A stretch of DNA of 64,000 nucleotides from DASSKA01 sp035765755 (GTDB lineage Bacteria > Actinomycetota > Actinomycetes > Propionibacteriales > Nocardioidaceae), in assembly GCA_035765755.1 (NCBI GenBank), contig DASTWW010000212.1:32718-96717 (forward strand), read 5' to 3'. This document shows positions 34,030-43,082 of this stretch, one piece after another (the stretch's first letter is position 1; each line of letters starts with the position of its first letter). Both the position numbers and the translations under genes were made by a program. The notes below the pieces were generated by a model. It was not told the origin of the DNA, did not search any database, and was given only the letters and a program-made list of their open reading frames with translations.

Positions 34030-34911
34030 ATGAGATGCTTCCTCGCCGGATTCACGCTGTTGCTGGTCGCCGGGTGCTCGGCGTCGAAGGCCAGCCAGGT
34101 GAACGGCGATCCTGTTCTGGGCTACGCCGACGCGCCCAGAGCCGTGCGGACCCTGCTGGACAAGAGCGGGATGGAGCCGGAGCTGAAGGCCGCCGGCGCC
34201 CGCCTGGCGGTGGGCCGGCACGTCGTCGTGGCCGGCGACGTCGGCGACACCGCCCTGTCCGAGATGGCGCACATCGGTGACGCCGCGGTGGCCGAGGTCG
34301 ACGACCTGGCCGGACAGACCTCGCATGGTCGCGTGCTGATCCTGGCTCCGCAGACCCAGAGCGACTTCGCCTCCTGGGGCGGCGCCGGCTACGACGATGT
34401 CTACGGCCTGACCCAGCCACCGTCCTGGAAGGACGCCCCCAGCGTCATCACGCTGGACCTCGCGAACGCCGGTCTGGGCGCCGTCACCTTGGAGGCGGAC
34501 GGCAACCTGCTCCGCCACGTGATCGCTCACGAGATGTTCCACGCGCTCACCTTGCCGGTCGGCGGCTCGAAGGTGCCCCTGTGGCTCACGGAGGGGTTCG
34601 CCGAGGTGGCCGGGGAACGGATGCGGGACATCCCGCACCCGGAGGTCACCTGGCAGGCCGCGCTCCCCACGGACGCACAGTTCGACGCCGATCCCCAGAA
34701 CGCGTACTTCCTGGCCTGGCAGCTCGCCGCCTACCTGCAGCGCCACGAAGGGCCCGCACGCGCCATGCGCTTCTACTTCGCTGCGCTGTCACCGTATCGC
34801 CACGCGTCGCTGAACGTGTTGAGCCGCCGCGACCTCGGCACGCCGCTGAAGGCACTGGTACGGCGCTGGAAGCACACCTACGACGCCAAGGGACCCATCG
34901 GCGTCTACTGA
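34030..34911 (+). CDS. Lipoprotein zinc metalloprotease (HExxH, gluzincin-like)
   Basis: 293 aa. The signal MRCFLAGFTLLLVAGC places the lipid-modified Cys at 16. The mature protein has HEMFH (167-171) and WLTEGFAE with Glu188, the pattern of gluzincin proteases (two His ligands, then a downstream Glu). It should act outside the membrane; its target is unknown. The frame opens at TTG 34006, but ATG 34030 gives the typical lipoprotein signal, although its ribosome-binding site is weak. It is divergent from helR across a 195-bp gap that contains the RAE-like palindrome. Confidence 0.78.
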   Translation: MRCFLAGFTLLLVAGCSASKASQVNGDPVLGYADAPRAVRTLLDKSGMEPELKAAGARLAVGRHVVVAGDVGDTALSEMAHIGDAAVAEVDDLAGQTSHGRVLILAPQTQSDFASWGGAGYDDVYGLTQPPSWKDAPSVITLDLANAGLGAVTLEADGNLLRHVIAHEMFHALTLPVGGSKVPLWLTEGFAEVAGERMRDIPHPEVTWQAALPTDAQFDADPQNAYFLAWQLAAYLQRHEGPARAMRFYFAALSPYRHASLNVLSRRDLGTPLKALVRRWKHTYDAKGPIGVY

Positions 34912-35037
34912 CCACCGACGGTCGCCTCGATCCCCGCGGACAGCACGCCCGGCGCGTGGTCCAGGACCCGGGACAGGCCGTGCCACGGGGACGCCGCCAC
35001 GCACGGTCGCTGCCCTCATGGCTGGGGGTCGGAACAG

Positions 35038-35907
35038 TCACTTGGACGCGGCACGCCGTTGCCGGCGCTCCTCGCGCTGCTCGGGCGTCAGCGAGTCGAA
35101 CCACTCGGCGACCTCTTCGAGCTCGGAGAGGTGCTCGGTCATCACGTTGCGAATTCGTCGCTCGTTCCGGCTGCGGAGCGCGGCGAGCGTCGCCTCGTGG
35201 ATGTGCACCGTGTTGTCGAAGTCGGTGTAGCTCTCGTCGAAGCCGTCGAGCACGATCGCGAGCTCCTCCATCACCTCGTGGCTGAAGTACGCGAGGGGCT
35301 CGTTGTCGGCTGCCTTCGCGATCGTGTAGTGGAAGAGGTTGTTCGCGTGGATCCACTCGGCCGGGTGGCCGCGGGCAGGCACGAGCATGTCGACCGCCCT
35401 CTGGAGCTCGGCGAACTGCTCGTCGGTCGCGTGCTGGCTCGCAAGGCGCGCCAGCTCCATCTCGACGACGCGGCGAGCGTCGACGAGCTGCCTGAGCGGG
35501 ACGTCGAACCTACGCCCCGACAGACGCATCAGATCCGCGGGGATGGCCGGCGAAACCACCTCGGTCCCCCCGGTTGCACCGCGGTGTACCCGCACCACGC
35601 CGTAGGTGGCCAGCACCCTCATCGCCTCACCTACGGTCGGTCGGCTCACGCCCAGGCGGTTGGCCAGAGCGTCGACCGTGGGCAGACGGCTCCCCGGAGG
35701 GTAGACACCTGCGCGGATCACGTAGGTCATCTGGTCGATGATCTCCTGGAAGGCGCGAGAGGCGTTGATCGGGCGAAAGGCCTGGAGCCTTTCGTCTTCG
35801 GCGGCACTGGCGCTCGAGTCGTTGCCGGCCTGGCCGGGGGCACGTCCGCCTCGACCGCGGGGCTCGGGCTCGGCGCTCTCGGTGTCTGTGGTGCGATCCT
35901 TCACCAT
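35038..35907 (-). CDS. GntR-family (FadR/FCD) regulator of the peptide locus
   Basis: 289 aa. A disordered, charged N-terminus (about 1-45) precedes the winged helix (about 50-120; GVYPPGSRLPTVDALANRLGVSRPTVGEAMRVLATYGVV) and a helical FCD ligand domain (about 135-265) with probable metal-binding His/Asp residues (FHYTIAKAADN and HIHEATLAALRSRN). FCD regulators bind small organic acids or sugars as dimers. It ends the minus-strand arm (aminopeptidase, S66 peptidase, GntR), so it probably controls the divergent 38.4-49.1 kb operon. A smaller regulator role outside the locus cannot be excluded. Confidence 0.85.
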   Translation of the reverse strand: MVKDRTTDTESAEPEPRGRGGRAPGQAGNDSSASAAEDERLQAFRPINASRAFQEIIDQMTYVIRAGVYPPGSRLPTVDALANRLGVSRPTVGEAMRVLATYGVVRVHRGATGGTEVVSPAIPADLMRLSGRRFDVPLRQLVDARRVVEMELARLASQHATDEQFAELQRAVDMLVPARGHPAEWIHANNLFHYTIAKAADNEPLAYFSHEVMEELAIVLDGFDESYTDFDNTVHIHEATLAALRSRNERRIRNVMTEHLSELEEVAEWFDSLTPEQREERRQRRAASK

Positions 35908-35931
35908 CGCTATCTCCCCGTCCTGTGTAAG

Positions 35932-36924
35932 TCAGGCCCTGACACCGGGCTCGTCGATCCAGAGTTCCTGCTTGTCAGCATCCAGTGTGGCGGTGACTCC
36001 CAGCGGGATGGTCGCCAGGTGGGAGCCGTGACCGAGCGGGAGGCCGTAGAGAACCGGGACGCCAAGAGGCTCCAAGTAGTACTCGAGCACGTCCTCGAGG
36101 GACTTCGTGTTCGGGGTCCAGGCGCGCTCACGCGACCACTCGCAGCCGGCCATCTCGCCGACCACCACCCCCACCACCTGCTGCAGCTTCCCCGCATGGG
36201 TGAGCTGGGAGAGCATGCCGTCGACCTGCCAGGGCATCACCTCGACGTCCTCGAAGAAGAGGATCGAGCCCTCGATGTCGACCTCCCAGGGCGTCCCGAG
36301 CGTCTCGCGGAGCTCCCAGAGGTCCCCGCCTACGAGCGGCGCGGTCACCTCACCGCCCTGCAGGGTCCTCAGCAACGGGTCGTCCGGACCGCGGGGGACG
36401 GGGCCGGCACCACCGTCGCTGAGCACATTCAGCGCGCGCTGCTGGGTGAACGTCGATGCGGTAGGGGCAGACATCGACATCGCGCCGGGCCCGTAGAACG
36501 TCACGAGTCCGGTGCGCTGCCGTATCGCCACGTGGAGGGAAGTGATGTCGGAGTAGCCCATGAACGGCTTCGGGTTGTCCCGGATCACGGGGTAGTCCAG
36601 CAGTGGGATGACCTGGTTTGACCCGTAACCGCCCTGCAGGCAGATCACCGCATCGACCTCGGGGTCGGTGAACATGGCCATCAGGTCGCGTGCACGAGTT
36701 TCCGCGCTTCCGGCCAGGTACTGCTCGCGGGCGGCGATGTGCTCGGCGAGCTTGACCCGGTAGCCGAACGACTCCAGCAGCCGAACAGCACGCTCGACCT
36801 GCGACCGGTTGTGGTATGGACTCGCCGGCGCCGGCACGCCTACCACGCCTCCGGGCGGCAGGGCGGGCGGGAGGACGCGTTCGAGCCGTGCTCCAGTCTC
36901 CTCGTCAGGTTCGCCCGGACTCAA
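35932..36924 (-). CDS. S66-family LD-carboxypeptidase/MccF-like serine peptidase
   Basis: 330 aa. S66 enzymes (LdcA, MccF) use Ser-Glu-His to cut a C-terminal amide, in murein peptides or microcin C-like compounds. Visible are the N-terminal GVPAPASPYHN, the strand ending ICLQGGYGSNQVIPLLD, the nucleophile Ser125 in GYSDITSLH, and LGHGSHLATIPLG with the likely His. I start at TTG 36924, which overlaps the aminopeptidase stop (TTGA); upstream codons run through the aminopeptidase gene. Being embedded with a peptide importer, it may process imported peptides; whether murein- or MccF-type is open. Confidence 0.85.
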   Translation of the reverse strand: MSPGEPDEETGARLERVLPPALPPGGVVGVPAPASPYHNRSQVERAVRLLESFGYRVKLAEHIAAREQYLAGSAETRARDLMAMFTDPEVDAVICLQGGYGSNQVIPLLDYPVIRDNPKPFMGYSDITSLHVAIRQRTGLVTFYGPGAMSMSAPTASTFTQQRALNVLSDGGAGPVPRGPDDPLLRTLQGGEVTAPLVGGDLWELRETLGTPWEVDIEGSILFFEDVEVMPWQVDGMLSQLTHAGKLQQVVGVVVGEMAGCEWSRERAWTPNTKSLEDVLEYYLEPLGVPVLYGLPLGHGSHLATIPLGVTATLDADKQELWIDEPGVRA

Positions 36925-38390
36925 CCGCGGTCCCTCCCCAGGGCGCGACCTTGCAAGAAGGTCAGCAGCGCACGGGTGGGCGACCCGGTCGCCCCGGCCG
37001 GCCAGTGGTCCGGCACCTGCCGGAACGCCGTGCCGACGATGTCGAGGTGCGCCCACGGGGCATTGCCCGTGAAGCCTCGCAGGTACGCCGCAGCGCTGAG
37101 CGTGTCCACGCCGGCGTTCTCGAAGCTGTAGTTCTTGCGGTCGGCAATGCTCGACTGGAGCGGTCCACCACCCGAAGCCTGCAGCGGCATCCGCCAACCG
37201 GGCTCACCCGCATCATGGCCGGCGGCCAGCATCTCCTTCGCGAGCTCGTCATCGCGCGAGAACAGCATCCAGAGGTTTCGGCCGAGCAGTCCCGACGTCA
37301 AGGTGGCGACGTCCAGGACGACGCTCGGGCCGAGGGTGTTCGCATACGACAACGCGTCGGCCAGGATCAGCCGCCCCTCGGCGTCGGTGTTCGTGACCTC
37401 CGTCGTACTGCCGTCGGGATGCCGCAACACGTCACCTGGCCGAATTGCATGCGCGCTCGGGAGGTTCTCGACAAGGGGCAGGAGCGCGGTGAGGTTGACG
37501 GGCAGCTCCGCTCGAGCTGCGGCATCCACCGCCGCCGCGACTGCTGCCGCTCCGCCCATGTCGGCCTTCATCCATTGCTGGGTGCGGTCGTTCTTGATCG
37601 ACAGGCCGCCGGCGTCGAACGTGACCCCCTTGCCGCAGAGCACGATCGGGGCGGTGTCATCACCGGACTCGAGGGTGAGCTCGAGCAGGCACGGTCCGTG
37701 CGCGCTGCCTCGACCCACTCCGAGGATTCCGCCGAAGCTGCGCTGGGACAGCTCGTCGGTGGACCAGACGCGTACCCCGACGCCGTCTCCGGACAGCCGG
37801 TCCCCGATGAGCCGCGCGAGCTTGTCGGGGGTCGAGTCCTCGGGAGGTGTGTCGACCAGAGTCCGTGCCCAGTTCGTCGCGTCGGCGAGCAGCTTCGCGG
37901 TCTCGATCGCTTCCTCGGACCGCTTGAGCTGGAGGTCGTCGATGTCCCCCACCACGAAGGTGGCGGCAGTGGGCATGTCCGTCCGTGGCCGGGACTGGTA
38001 GGCGGTGAACCGGTAACCACCGAGCAGCAACCCTTCGGCGGCCGCTCGCAGGGCGCGGTTACCCGTACCCACCCATGGTCCGTGGATCGTCAGCGATCCG
38101 GCAAGGAGCCCTCGGGAGGCCGCGGACAGGAATGCCTGACACAGCCCTTGGAGGCTGTCGTCCTCGGGGCGGAGCATCACGACGCGGTGCATGCCCTCGG
38201 CGGTGCCGATGCGGATTTCTTGCGTGCCGGGGATCCCTGCTCGCTCATCACCACTTCCGAGAGTCTCGCGGAGCGGCTGGTCCAGCTGCGCGGCGATGCC
38301 GGGGTCGAGGTCCCCGTCCGGTCCGAGCACCACGACCGTGAGGTCATCCCCGGCACGTGCCTTGCGTTCGAGCAGCAGCTGCATCTTCAC
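36921..38390 (-). CDS. M17 leucyl aminopeptidase
   Basis: 489 aa, a cytosolic hexameric two-metal aminopeptidase that releases N-terminal residues from peptides. The catalytic domain begins near residue 170. CGKGVTFDAGGLSIK (about 248-262) gives the catalytic Lys and a metal Asp, and NTDAEGRL (about 335-342) is the family signature. The C-terminal part ends WAHLDIVGTAF. It is first in the minus-strand arm and coupled to the S66 gene by a 4-bp overlap. The GTG at 38390 and the ATG at 38384 are both possible starts. Confidence 0.92.
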   Translation of the reverse strand: MKMQLLLERKARAGDDLTVVVLGPDGDLDPGIAAQLDQPLRETLGSGDERAGIPGTQEIRIGTAEGMHRVVMLRPEDDSLQGLCQAFLSAASRGLLAGSLTIHGPWVGTGNRALRAAAEGLLLGGYRFTAYQSRPRTDMPTAATFVVGDIDDLQLKRSEEAIETAKLLADATNWARTLVDTPPEDSTPDKLARLIGDRLSGDGVGVRVWSTDELSQRSFGGILGVGRGSAHGPCLLELTLESGDDTAPIVLCGKGVTFDAGGLSIKNDRTQQWMKADMGGAAAVAAAVDAAARAELPVNLTALLPLVENLPSAHAIRPGDVLRHPDGSTTEVTNTDAEGRLILADALSYANTLGPSVVLDVATLTSGLLGRNLWMLFSRDDELAKEMLAAGHDAGEPGWRMPLQASGGGPLQSSIADRKNYSFENAGVDTLSAAAYLRGFTGNAPWAHLDIVGTAFRQVPDHWPAGATGSPTRALLTFLQGRALGRDRG

Positions 38391-38535
38391 CCCAGTGGTC
38401 GAGACGGACGCCTAACATCAACAATCAAAACATAAAGACTATTGACATTGCAACGCCGCGGTGGTCATCGTAGGCGCCGACGTTCGAACCAGGCCGGCTC
38501 CCAGGGTGAGCGGCCCCACGGCGAAGGGATCCCCG
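38391..38535. promoter_or_regulatory. AT-rich divergent promoter of the peptide locus
   Basis: Between the aminopeptidase and the peptide-binding protein, about 40 bp (38412-38452) is strongly AT-rich against about 70% GC surroundings, with TCAACAATC and ACTATTGAC as loosely inverted parts and TTGACA at 38442-38447. It is the obvious site for promoters of both arms and for a GntR operator, but exact boxes are not clear. Confidence 0.5.
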
Positions 38536-40176
38536 ATGCGACGAAAGCTGCTTTACGGGCTGGTGAGTGTGGCACTGCTGCTGGCGGGCTCCGCCTGTAC
38601 GAACTCGAAGGCCGACGTGTCGTCCGGCGGGGACTCGGTGCTTCGGATCGGGGATACCGGGTCGACCATCAGCACGCTCAATCCGTTCCTCGCGAGCAAC
38701 ATCTTCGAACTTGCCGTGTTCCGGTACGTGTACCCCTACCTGGTCCAGTACGACACCAGCGGCTCCATCCAGGGCGACTTCGCAGCGTCGTACCAGAGCA
38801 CGCAGGGCGGCCGCGTGTGGACCTTCCACACCCACCCGGGGGCCACCTGGAGCGACCACAAGCCGCTCACCGCGGAGGACGCCGCGTGGACCTTCAACGC
38901 CATCCTCGCCAACAAGGACGGCGCGACCGCTCGGTACGGCTCCTACCTGGCGCACGTGCAGTCCGTGACGACCAAGGGACCGAACGAGCTGGTCATCACC
39001 TATGACAAGCCGGTGGCCACAGCTTTGGCGAACCTCAGCGGGATCCCGATCCTTCCCCGTGCCGTCTGGGGCCCCTACCTGTCCGGTGACGCAAGCAAGC
39101 TGAGTGGCTTCACCAACGACGCACCACTCGTCTCGGGCGGCTCCTTCATCCTCACCTCCGAGAAGAAGGACGCGTACGCACTGTTCGACCGCAACCCGTC
39201 CTTCTACGGCCCCAAGCCCAAGATCTCGGGCTTCGGCTTCCAGTTCTTCGGGAGCGCTGACGCCATGATCAGCGCGATCCAGCAGGGCCAGATCGACGTG
39301 GCGTACGACGTGCCGGCCACTGCGGTCTCGACCCTGAAGAAGGACTCGACGCTGCAGCTGCTGACCAACAAGGGCACCGACGAGGACACCTTGATCTTCA
39401 ACTCCAGCCCCGGGCAGACCGCGCACCCTGAACTGCTCGACCCGAAGGTCCGGGAGGCGTTCCACCTCGCCATCGACCGCCAGAAGATGGTCGACGTGGT
39501 GACCCTGGGCATGGGCACGCCCGCCACCTCCATCATCCCGCTGTCCCTCCAGAACTGGGCCGACCCACAGATCGGTGCGGACGGCTTCAACCCGGCCAAG
39601 GCGAACCAGATCCTTGACCAGCTCGGCTACAGCCGTGGGCCGGACGGTGTCCGGGTCGCCAACGGGCACCCGATGGCCTACGACCTGCTCGAGCCCACGG
39701 GCCTGACCGGTCACGACCGGGTCGTCGACCTGCTTCGGAGTGACCTGGCCAAGATCGGAGTCGAGATCAACGTCCGAGTGGTGGACGGCGACGCCTTCGG
39801 GCATGCGCTGGTCACGCCGAGCCCGGAAGCACCGTCGTACGACCTCGCCGTGGACGACTGGATCTCCCGTTGGGACCCGGACTTCATGCTCTCGCTGAAC
39901 ACGTGTGGCCAGCGCGGCAACTACAACGAGGCCGCCTACTGCAACTCCCACTACGACGCGCTCTACAACCTGCAGTCGACCACGCTCGATCCTGCGCAAC
40001 GCAAGCAGGCCGTCGACCAGGCGCAGGAGGCCCTCAACCGTGACAAACCGTGGATGCCATTGTTCGTCAACCCCAACCTCATCGCGATCCGCAAGGACGT
40101 CCACGGCTTCTCCGGGTCGCCGTTCGTGGTCGACACCACGTCCCGTCACCAGATCGACGACTCATGGCTGCAGTAG
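38536..40176 (+). CDS. Peptide/nickel-type ABC transporter substrate-binding lipoprotein
   Basis: 546 aa. The lipoprotein signal ends LLAGSAC with Cys21. Class-C (OppA/DppA, SBP_bac_5) fold: LRIGDTGSTISTLNPFLASN, VWTFHTHPGATWSDHKPLTAEDAAWTF, KVREAFHLAIDRQKMV and the C-terminal YNLQSTTLDPAQRKQAVDQA. It captures oligopeptides or similar ligands at the outer membrane face for the permeases downstream. The frame opens at 38461, but the signal peptide starts at ATG 38536. The permease ATG overlaps its last codons. Confidence 0.92.
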   Translation: MRRKLLYGLVSVALLLAGSACTNSKADVSSGGDSVLRIGDTGSTISTLNPFLASNIFELAVFRYVYPYLVQYDTSGSIQGDFAASYQSTQGGRVWTFHTHPGATWSDHKPLTAEDAAWTFNAILANKDGATARYGSYLAHVQSVTTKGPNELVITYDKPVATALANLSGIPILPRAVWGPYLSGDASKLSGFTNDAPLVSGGSFILTSEKKDAYALFDRNPSFYGPKPKISGFGFQFFGSADAMISAIQQGQIDVAYDVPATAVSTLKKDSTLQLLTNKGTDEDTLIFNSSPGQTAHPELLDPKVREAFHLAIDRQKMVDVVTLGMGTPATSIIPLSLQNWADPQIGADGFNPAKANQILDQLGYSRGPDGVRVANGHPMAYDLLEPTGLTGHDRVVDLLRSDLAKIGVEINVRVVDGDAFGHALVTPSPEAPSYDLAVDDWISRWDPDFMLSLNTCGQRGNYNEAAYCNSHYDALYNLQSTTLDPAQRKQAVDQAQEALNRDKPWMPLFVNPNLIAIRKDVHGFSGSPFVVDTTSRHQIDDSWLQ

Positions 40177-41177
40177 TCGCCACTACGCCGCGCGCGGATA
40201 CCGGATCGGCGCTCGGGGGCTCCGTCGGGTACCTCGCGCGGCGGCTAGCCGTCGCACTCGTGACGGTCGTGGTGGCAATCAGCGCCAACTTCCTGCTCTT
40301 CCGTGCCGTCCCGGGGGATGCCGCCAGCATGGTGAAGGTGCCCGGGCTGTCCGCAGCCGAACGCATGCAGATCCGTGCGGACTTCGGCCTGGACCAACCG
40401 CTCGGAAGTCAGTACCTCCACTACCTCGGGCAGCTCGCGCACGGCAACCTGGGCATCTCGTTCGAGAACCGCAAACCCGTCACCGTCAACCTCTGGCAGG
40501 CCGTGGCGAACACGATGCCGATGGTCTTGCTCGGAACCGTGTTCGCACTGGTCGCCGGGATGGCCACCGGGCTGATTGCGGCGTGGCGACGGGGGACCGT
40601 CCTGGACGCCGGCGGGCTCGGTGCCGCTCTCGCGTTCTACGCCATGCCCGCCCAGTGGCTTGGTCTCATGCTGATCCTGCTGGCCGCGGGTCATCTGCCG
40701 TCGGGCGGCATCAGCGACGTGTTCCTCACCGGTGCCGACTGGTGGGCCCGAGCGGCGGACCACGTGCGGCACCTGCTGCTCCCGGCGCTCACCTTCGGTC
40801 TGGCGTCCTACGGACAGTACGCAGTGATCATCCGAACCTCCATGCTCGAGACCCTCGGGGAGGACTACGTTCTCACCGCCCGCGCCAAGGGCTTCTCCCA
40901 CTGGTCGGTCGTGCGACGCCACGCCTTGCCCAACGCCATGCTCCCGATCACCACGCTCATCGCAATGTCGCTCGGGCTGTTGGTCTCCGGGGCGATCCTG
41001 ATCGAGACCGTCTTCTCGTGGCCGGGCGTGGGTCTCGCCGTGTACGACGCGGTGAAGGCCCGCGACTACCCGATGCTCGAGGGGGACTTCCTGTTGCTGA
41101 CCGTGTCGGTGATCTTGTGCAACCTGCTTGCCGACCTCGTCTACCTGCGACTCGACCCACGGATCAGGAGCGCATGA
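40164..41177 (+). CDS. Peptide ABC transporter permease (DppB-like)
   Basis: 337 aa with six membrane helices. The BPD_transp_1 EAA loop is recognisable as TARAKGFSHWSVVRRHALPNAMLPITTL, which docks to the ATPases. The N-terminus (YLARRLAVALVTVVVAISANFLLFRAVPGDAAS) is typical of DppB. ATG 40164 lies inside the end of the binding-protein gene, and the stop overlaps the next permease (ATGA), so translation is coupled. It forms the channel with the DppC-like partner. Confidence 0.92.
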   Translation: MAAVVATTPRADTGSALGGSVGYLARRLAVALVTVVVAISANFLLFRAVPGDAASMVKVPGLSAAERMQIRADFGLDQPLGSQYLHYLGQLAHGNLGISFENRKPVTVNLWQAVANTMPMVLLGTVFALVAGMATGLIAAWRRGTVLDAGGLGAALAFYAMPAQWLGLMLILLAAGHLPSGGISDVFLTGADWWARAADHVRHLLLPALTFGLASYGQYAVIIRTSMLETLGEDYVLTARAKGFSHWSVVRRHALPNAMLPITTLIAMSLGLLVSGAILIETVFSWPGVGLAVYDAVKARDYPMLEGDFLLLTVSVILCNLLADLVYLRLDPRIRSA

Positions 41178-42103
41178 TGCCCCCAACGTCGAGTCTCAAC
41201 GCCGCAACAGCAGCGCGGCGATGGCTGACCTGGCTGCGCCAGAACCCGGCAGCGCTGATCGGCGGAGCTCTACTGACAGCATTCGCTGTCCTGGCCCTGT
41301 TCGGTCCTCTGCTGACGCCGTTCGGCATCGACCAGCGTGTCGGACCCGTGTACGGCGCACCGTCTCCGGCGCATCCTCTCGGGCTCGATGACTCCGGTGT
41401 CGACATGCTCTCCCTGCTGATAGCCGGGACACGGATCTCGATGCTGGTCGGGTTGGCAGCCTCGATGGTGAGCGTGCTGGTCGGCGGGTTCGTCGGCGTC
41501 ACCGCCGGCTACATAGGCGGCTGGGTCGACACCGCCCTGATGAGAATCACCGACTACTTCATCGTGATCCCCGCACTTCCCCTGATGATCGTCGTCGCCA
41601 CGGTCTGGGCGCCCAGCGTCGTGCACATGGTGCTGATCATCGCCCTGCTGCTCTGGACCTCGACCGCGCGGCTGATCCGTGCGCAGGTCCTGGCCCTGAA
41701 GGAGAGAGTGTCGGTGCGCCGGGCCCGGGCCATCGGGGCCGGCCACGCCCGTATCGTGCTCCGTCACATCGTCCCGGACATCGTCGGGCTACTCGTGGCG
41801 ACGACGGTGCTGGCCGTGTCGGTCGCCGTGTTCTTCGAGGCCGCCCTGTCATTTCTCGGACTCGGGGACCCGGCCACCGTGTCGTGGGGGCGACTCATCC
41901 AGATCGCGTTCGAACGGACCGCGATCAGCTCCGGAGCCTGGTGGGCGATCATCCCGCCCGGCCTCTGCATCGCGCTGGTCGTCCTGGGGTCGAGCCTGCT
42001 CGGGACCGCGATCCAGCACGCGGCCAACCCGAAGGCCGGCATTGCCCACGTGTCTTCGCGGACGTTCCGTATCCGACCGGTGCCGGAGGCATCTCGTGAC
42101 TGA
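41174..42103 (+). CDS. Peptide ABC transporter permease (DppC-like)
   Basis: 309 aa. The cytosolic N-terminal OppC-type segment (ARRWLTWLRQNPAALIGGALL) and motif HPLGLDDSGVDMLSLLIAGTRISM precede five more helices. The EAA loop is ALKERVSVRRARAIGAGHARIVLRHIVP. ATGA overlap with the upstream permease and GTG...TGA overlap with the ATPase downstream show tight coupling. The long open frame from 39905 is a shadow; homology begins at ATG 41174. Confidence 0.92.
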   Translation: MMPPTSSLNAATAARRWLTWLRQNPAALIGGALLTAFAVLALFGPLLTPFGIDQRVGPVYGAPSPAHPLGLDDSGVDMLSLLIAGTRISMLVGLAASMVSVLVGGFVGVTAGYIGGWVDTALMRITDYFIVIPALPLMIVVATVWAPSVVHMVLIIALLLWTSTARLIRAQVLALKERVSVRRARAIGAGHARIVLRHIVPDIVGLLVATTVLAVSVAVFFEAALSFLGLGDPATVSWGRLIQIAFERTAISSGAWWAIIPPGLCIALVVLGSSLLGTAIQHAANPKAGIAHVSSRTFRIRPVPEASRD

Positions 42104-43082
42104 ATCCTCCTCCCCACTCCTCGAGGCCAGCGACCTCAACGTCTGGTTCGATCTCCCGGACGGCGGCGAGCTGCATGCCCTTCGCGGCGTCGACCTCCGG
42201 GTCGGCTCGCGAGAGAAGCTCGGGATCGTGGGTGAGTCCGGCTGCGGGAAATCCACGTTGCTCATGACCCTCATGGGACTGCTGCCTCCGAGCGCGAGTG
42301 CGTCCGGAAGCATCCGCATCTCCGGGCAGGAGGTGCTCGCCGGCGGGGAGCGCGCGTTCAGAACCCATCGCTGGAAGGACATCGCCGTCGTCTTCCAGGG
42401 CGCGATGAACGCCCTCAACCCCGTGATGCGGATCGGCCGGCAGATCACCGAGGTCCTCGAGCTGCACGACGTGGCAACCGGACCCGCGGCCGAGGCCAGG
42501 GCTCGTGACCTGGTGACTCTGGTCGGTCTTCCCGACGTCATCCTCAGGCGCTACAACCACGAGCTCTCCGGCGGGATGCGGCAACGTGTCTCGCTGGCCA
42601 TGGCCCTTGCGTGCGAACCGCAGGTGCTGTTGGCCGACGAGCCGACGACAGCCCTGGACGTCATGGTCGCCGCACAGGTCCTCGGGGTCATCGACCGGCT
42701 GACCCGTGAGCTTGACCTCGCCCTCGTCCTGGTGACACACGACCTGCCCCTCGTGACACGAACGTGCGACCGGATCCAGGTGATGTACGCGGGCAAGGTA
42801 GTCGAGACCGGCACTCCAGCTGACGTGTACCACAGGTCCGAGCACCCCTACACACGTCTGCTGTTCGCGGCGACCGCCGACGTGCACAGCGGCCGTGAGG
42901 AGCTGGTCTCCATCGCCGGTTCGCCTCCCCGCCTTGACGAGCCGGTGGCCGGCTGTGCCTTCCTGCCCCGCTGCCCGATGGCCCGCGAGGAGTGCATGAC
43001 AGAGGCGCCGCAGCTGCTGCAAGTCGCCTCGGGCCATGCCGCTGCCTGCCGGTTCGCCGGCCAGAAGGTGAGGATGTCGTGA
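42096..43082 (+). CDS. Peptide ABC transporter ATPase (DppD-like)
   Basis: 328 aa. Walker A GESGCGKST, Q-loop VFQGAMNALNPVMRIG, signature LSGGMRQRVSLAMALA, Walker B VLLADEPTTALD and the H-loop His in VTHDLPL are all intact. The C-terminal oligopeptide-transporter domain carries four cysteines near AGCAFLPRCPMAREECM...HAAACRF, the pattern that binds an Fe-S cluster or zinc in DppD proteins. GTG 42096 overlaps the permease stop. Confidence 0.93.
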   Translation: MTESSSPLLEASDLNVWFDLPDGGELHALRGVDLRVGSREKLGIVGESGCGKSTLLMTLMGLLPPSASASGSIRISGQEVLAGGERAFRTHRWKDIAVVFQGAMNALNPVMRIGRQITEVLELHDVATGPAAEARARDLVTLVGLPDVILRRYNHELSGGMRQRVSLAMALACEPQVLLADEPTTALDVMVAAQVLGVIDRLTRELDLALVLVTHDLPLVTRTCDRIQVMYAGKVVETGTPADVYHRSEHPYTRLLFAATADVHSGREELVSIAGSPPRLDEPVAGCAFLPRCPMAREECMTEAPQLLQVASGHAAACRFAGQKVRMS

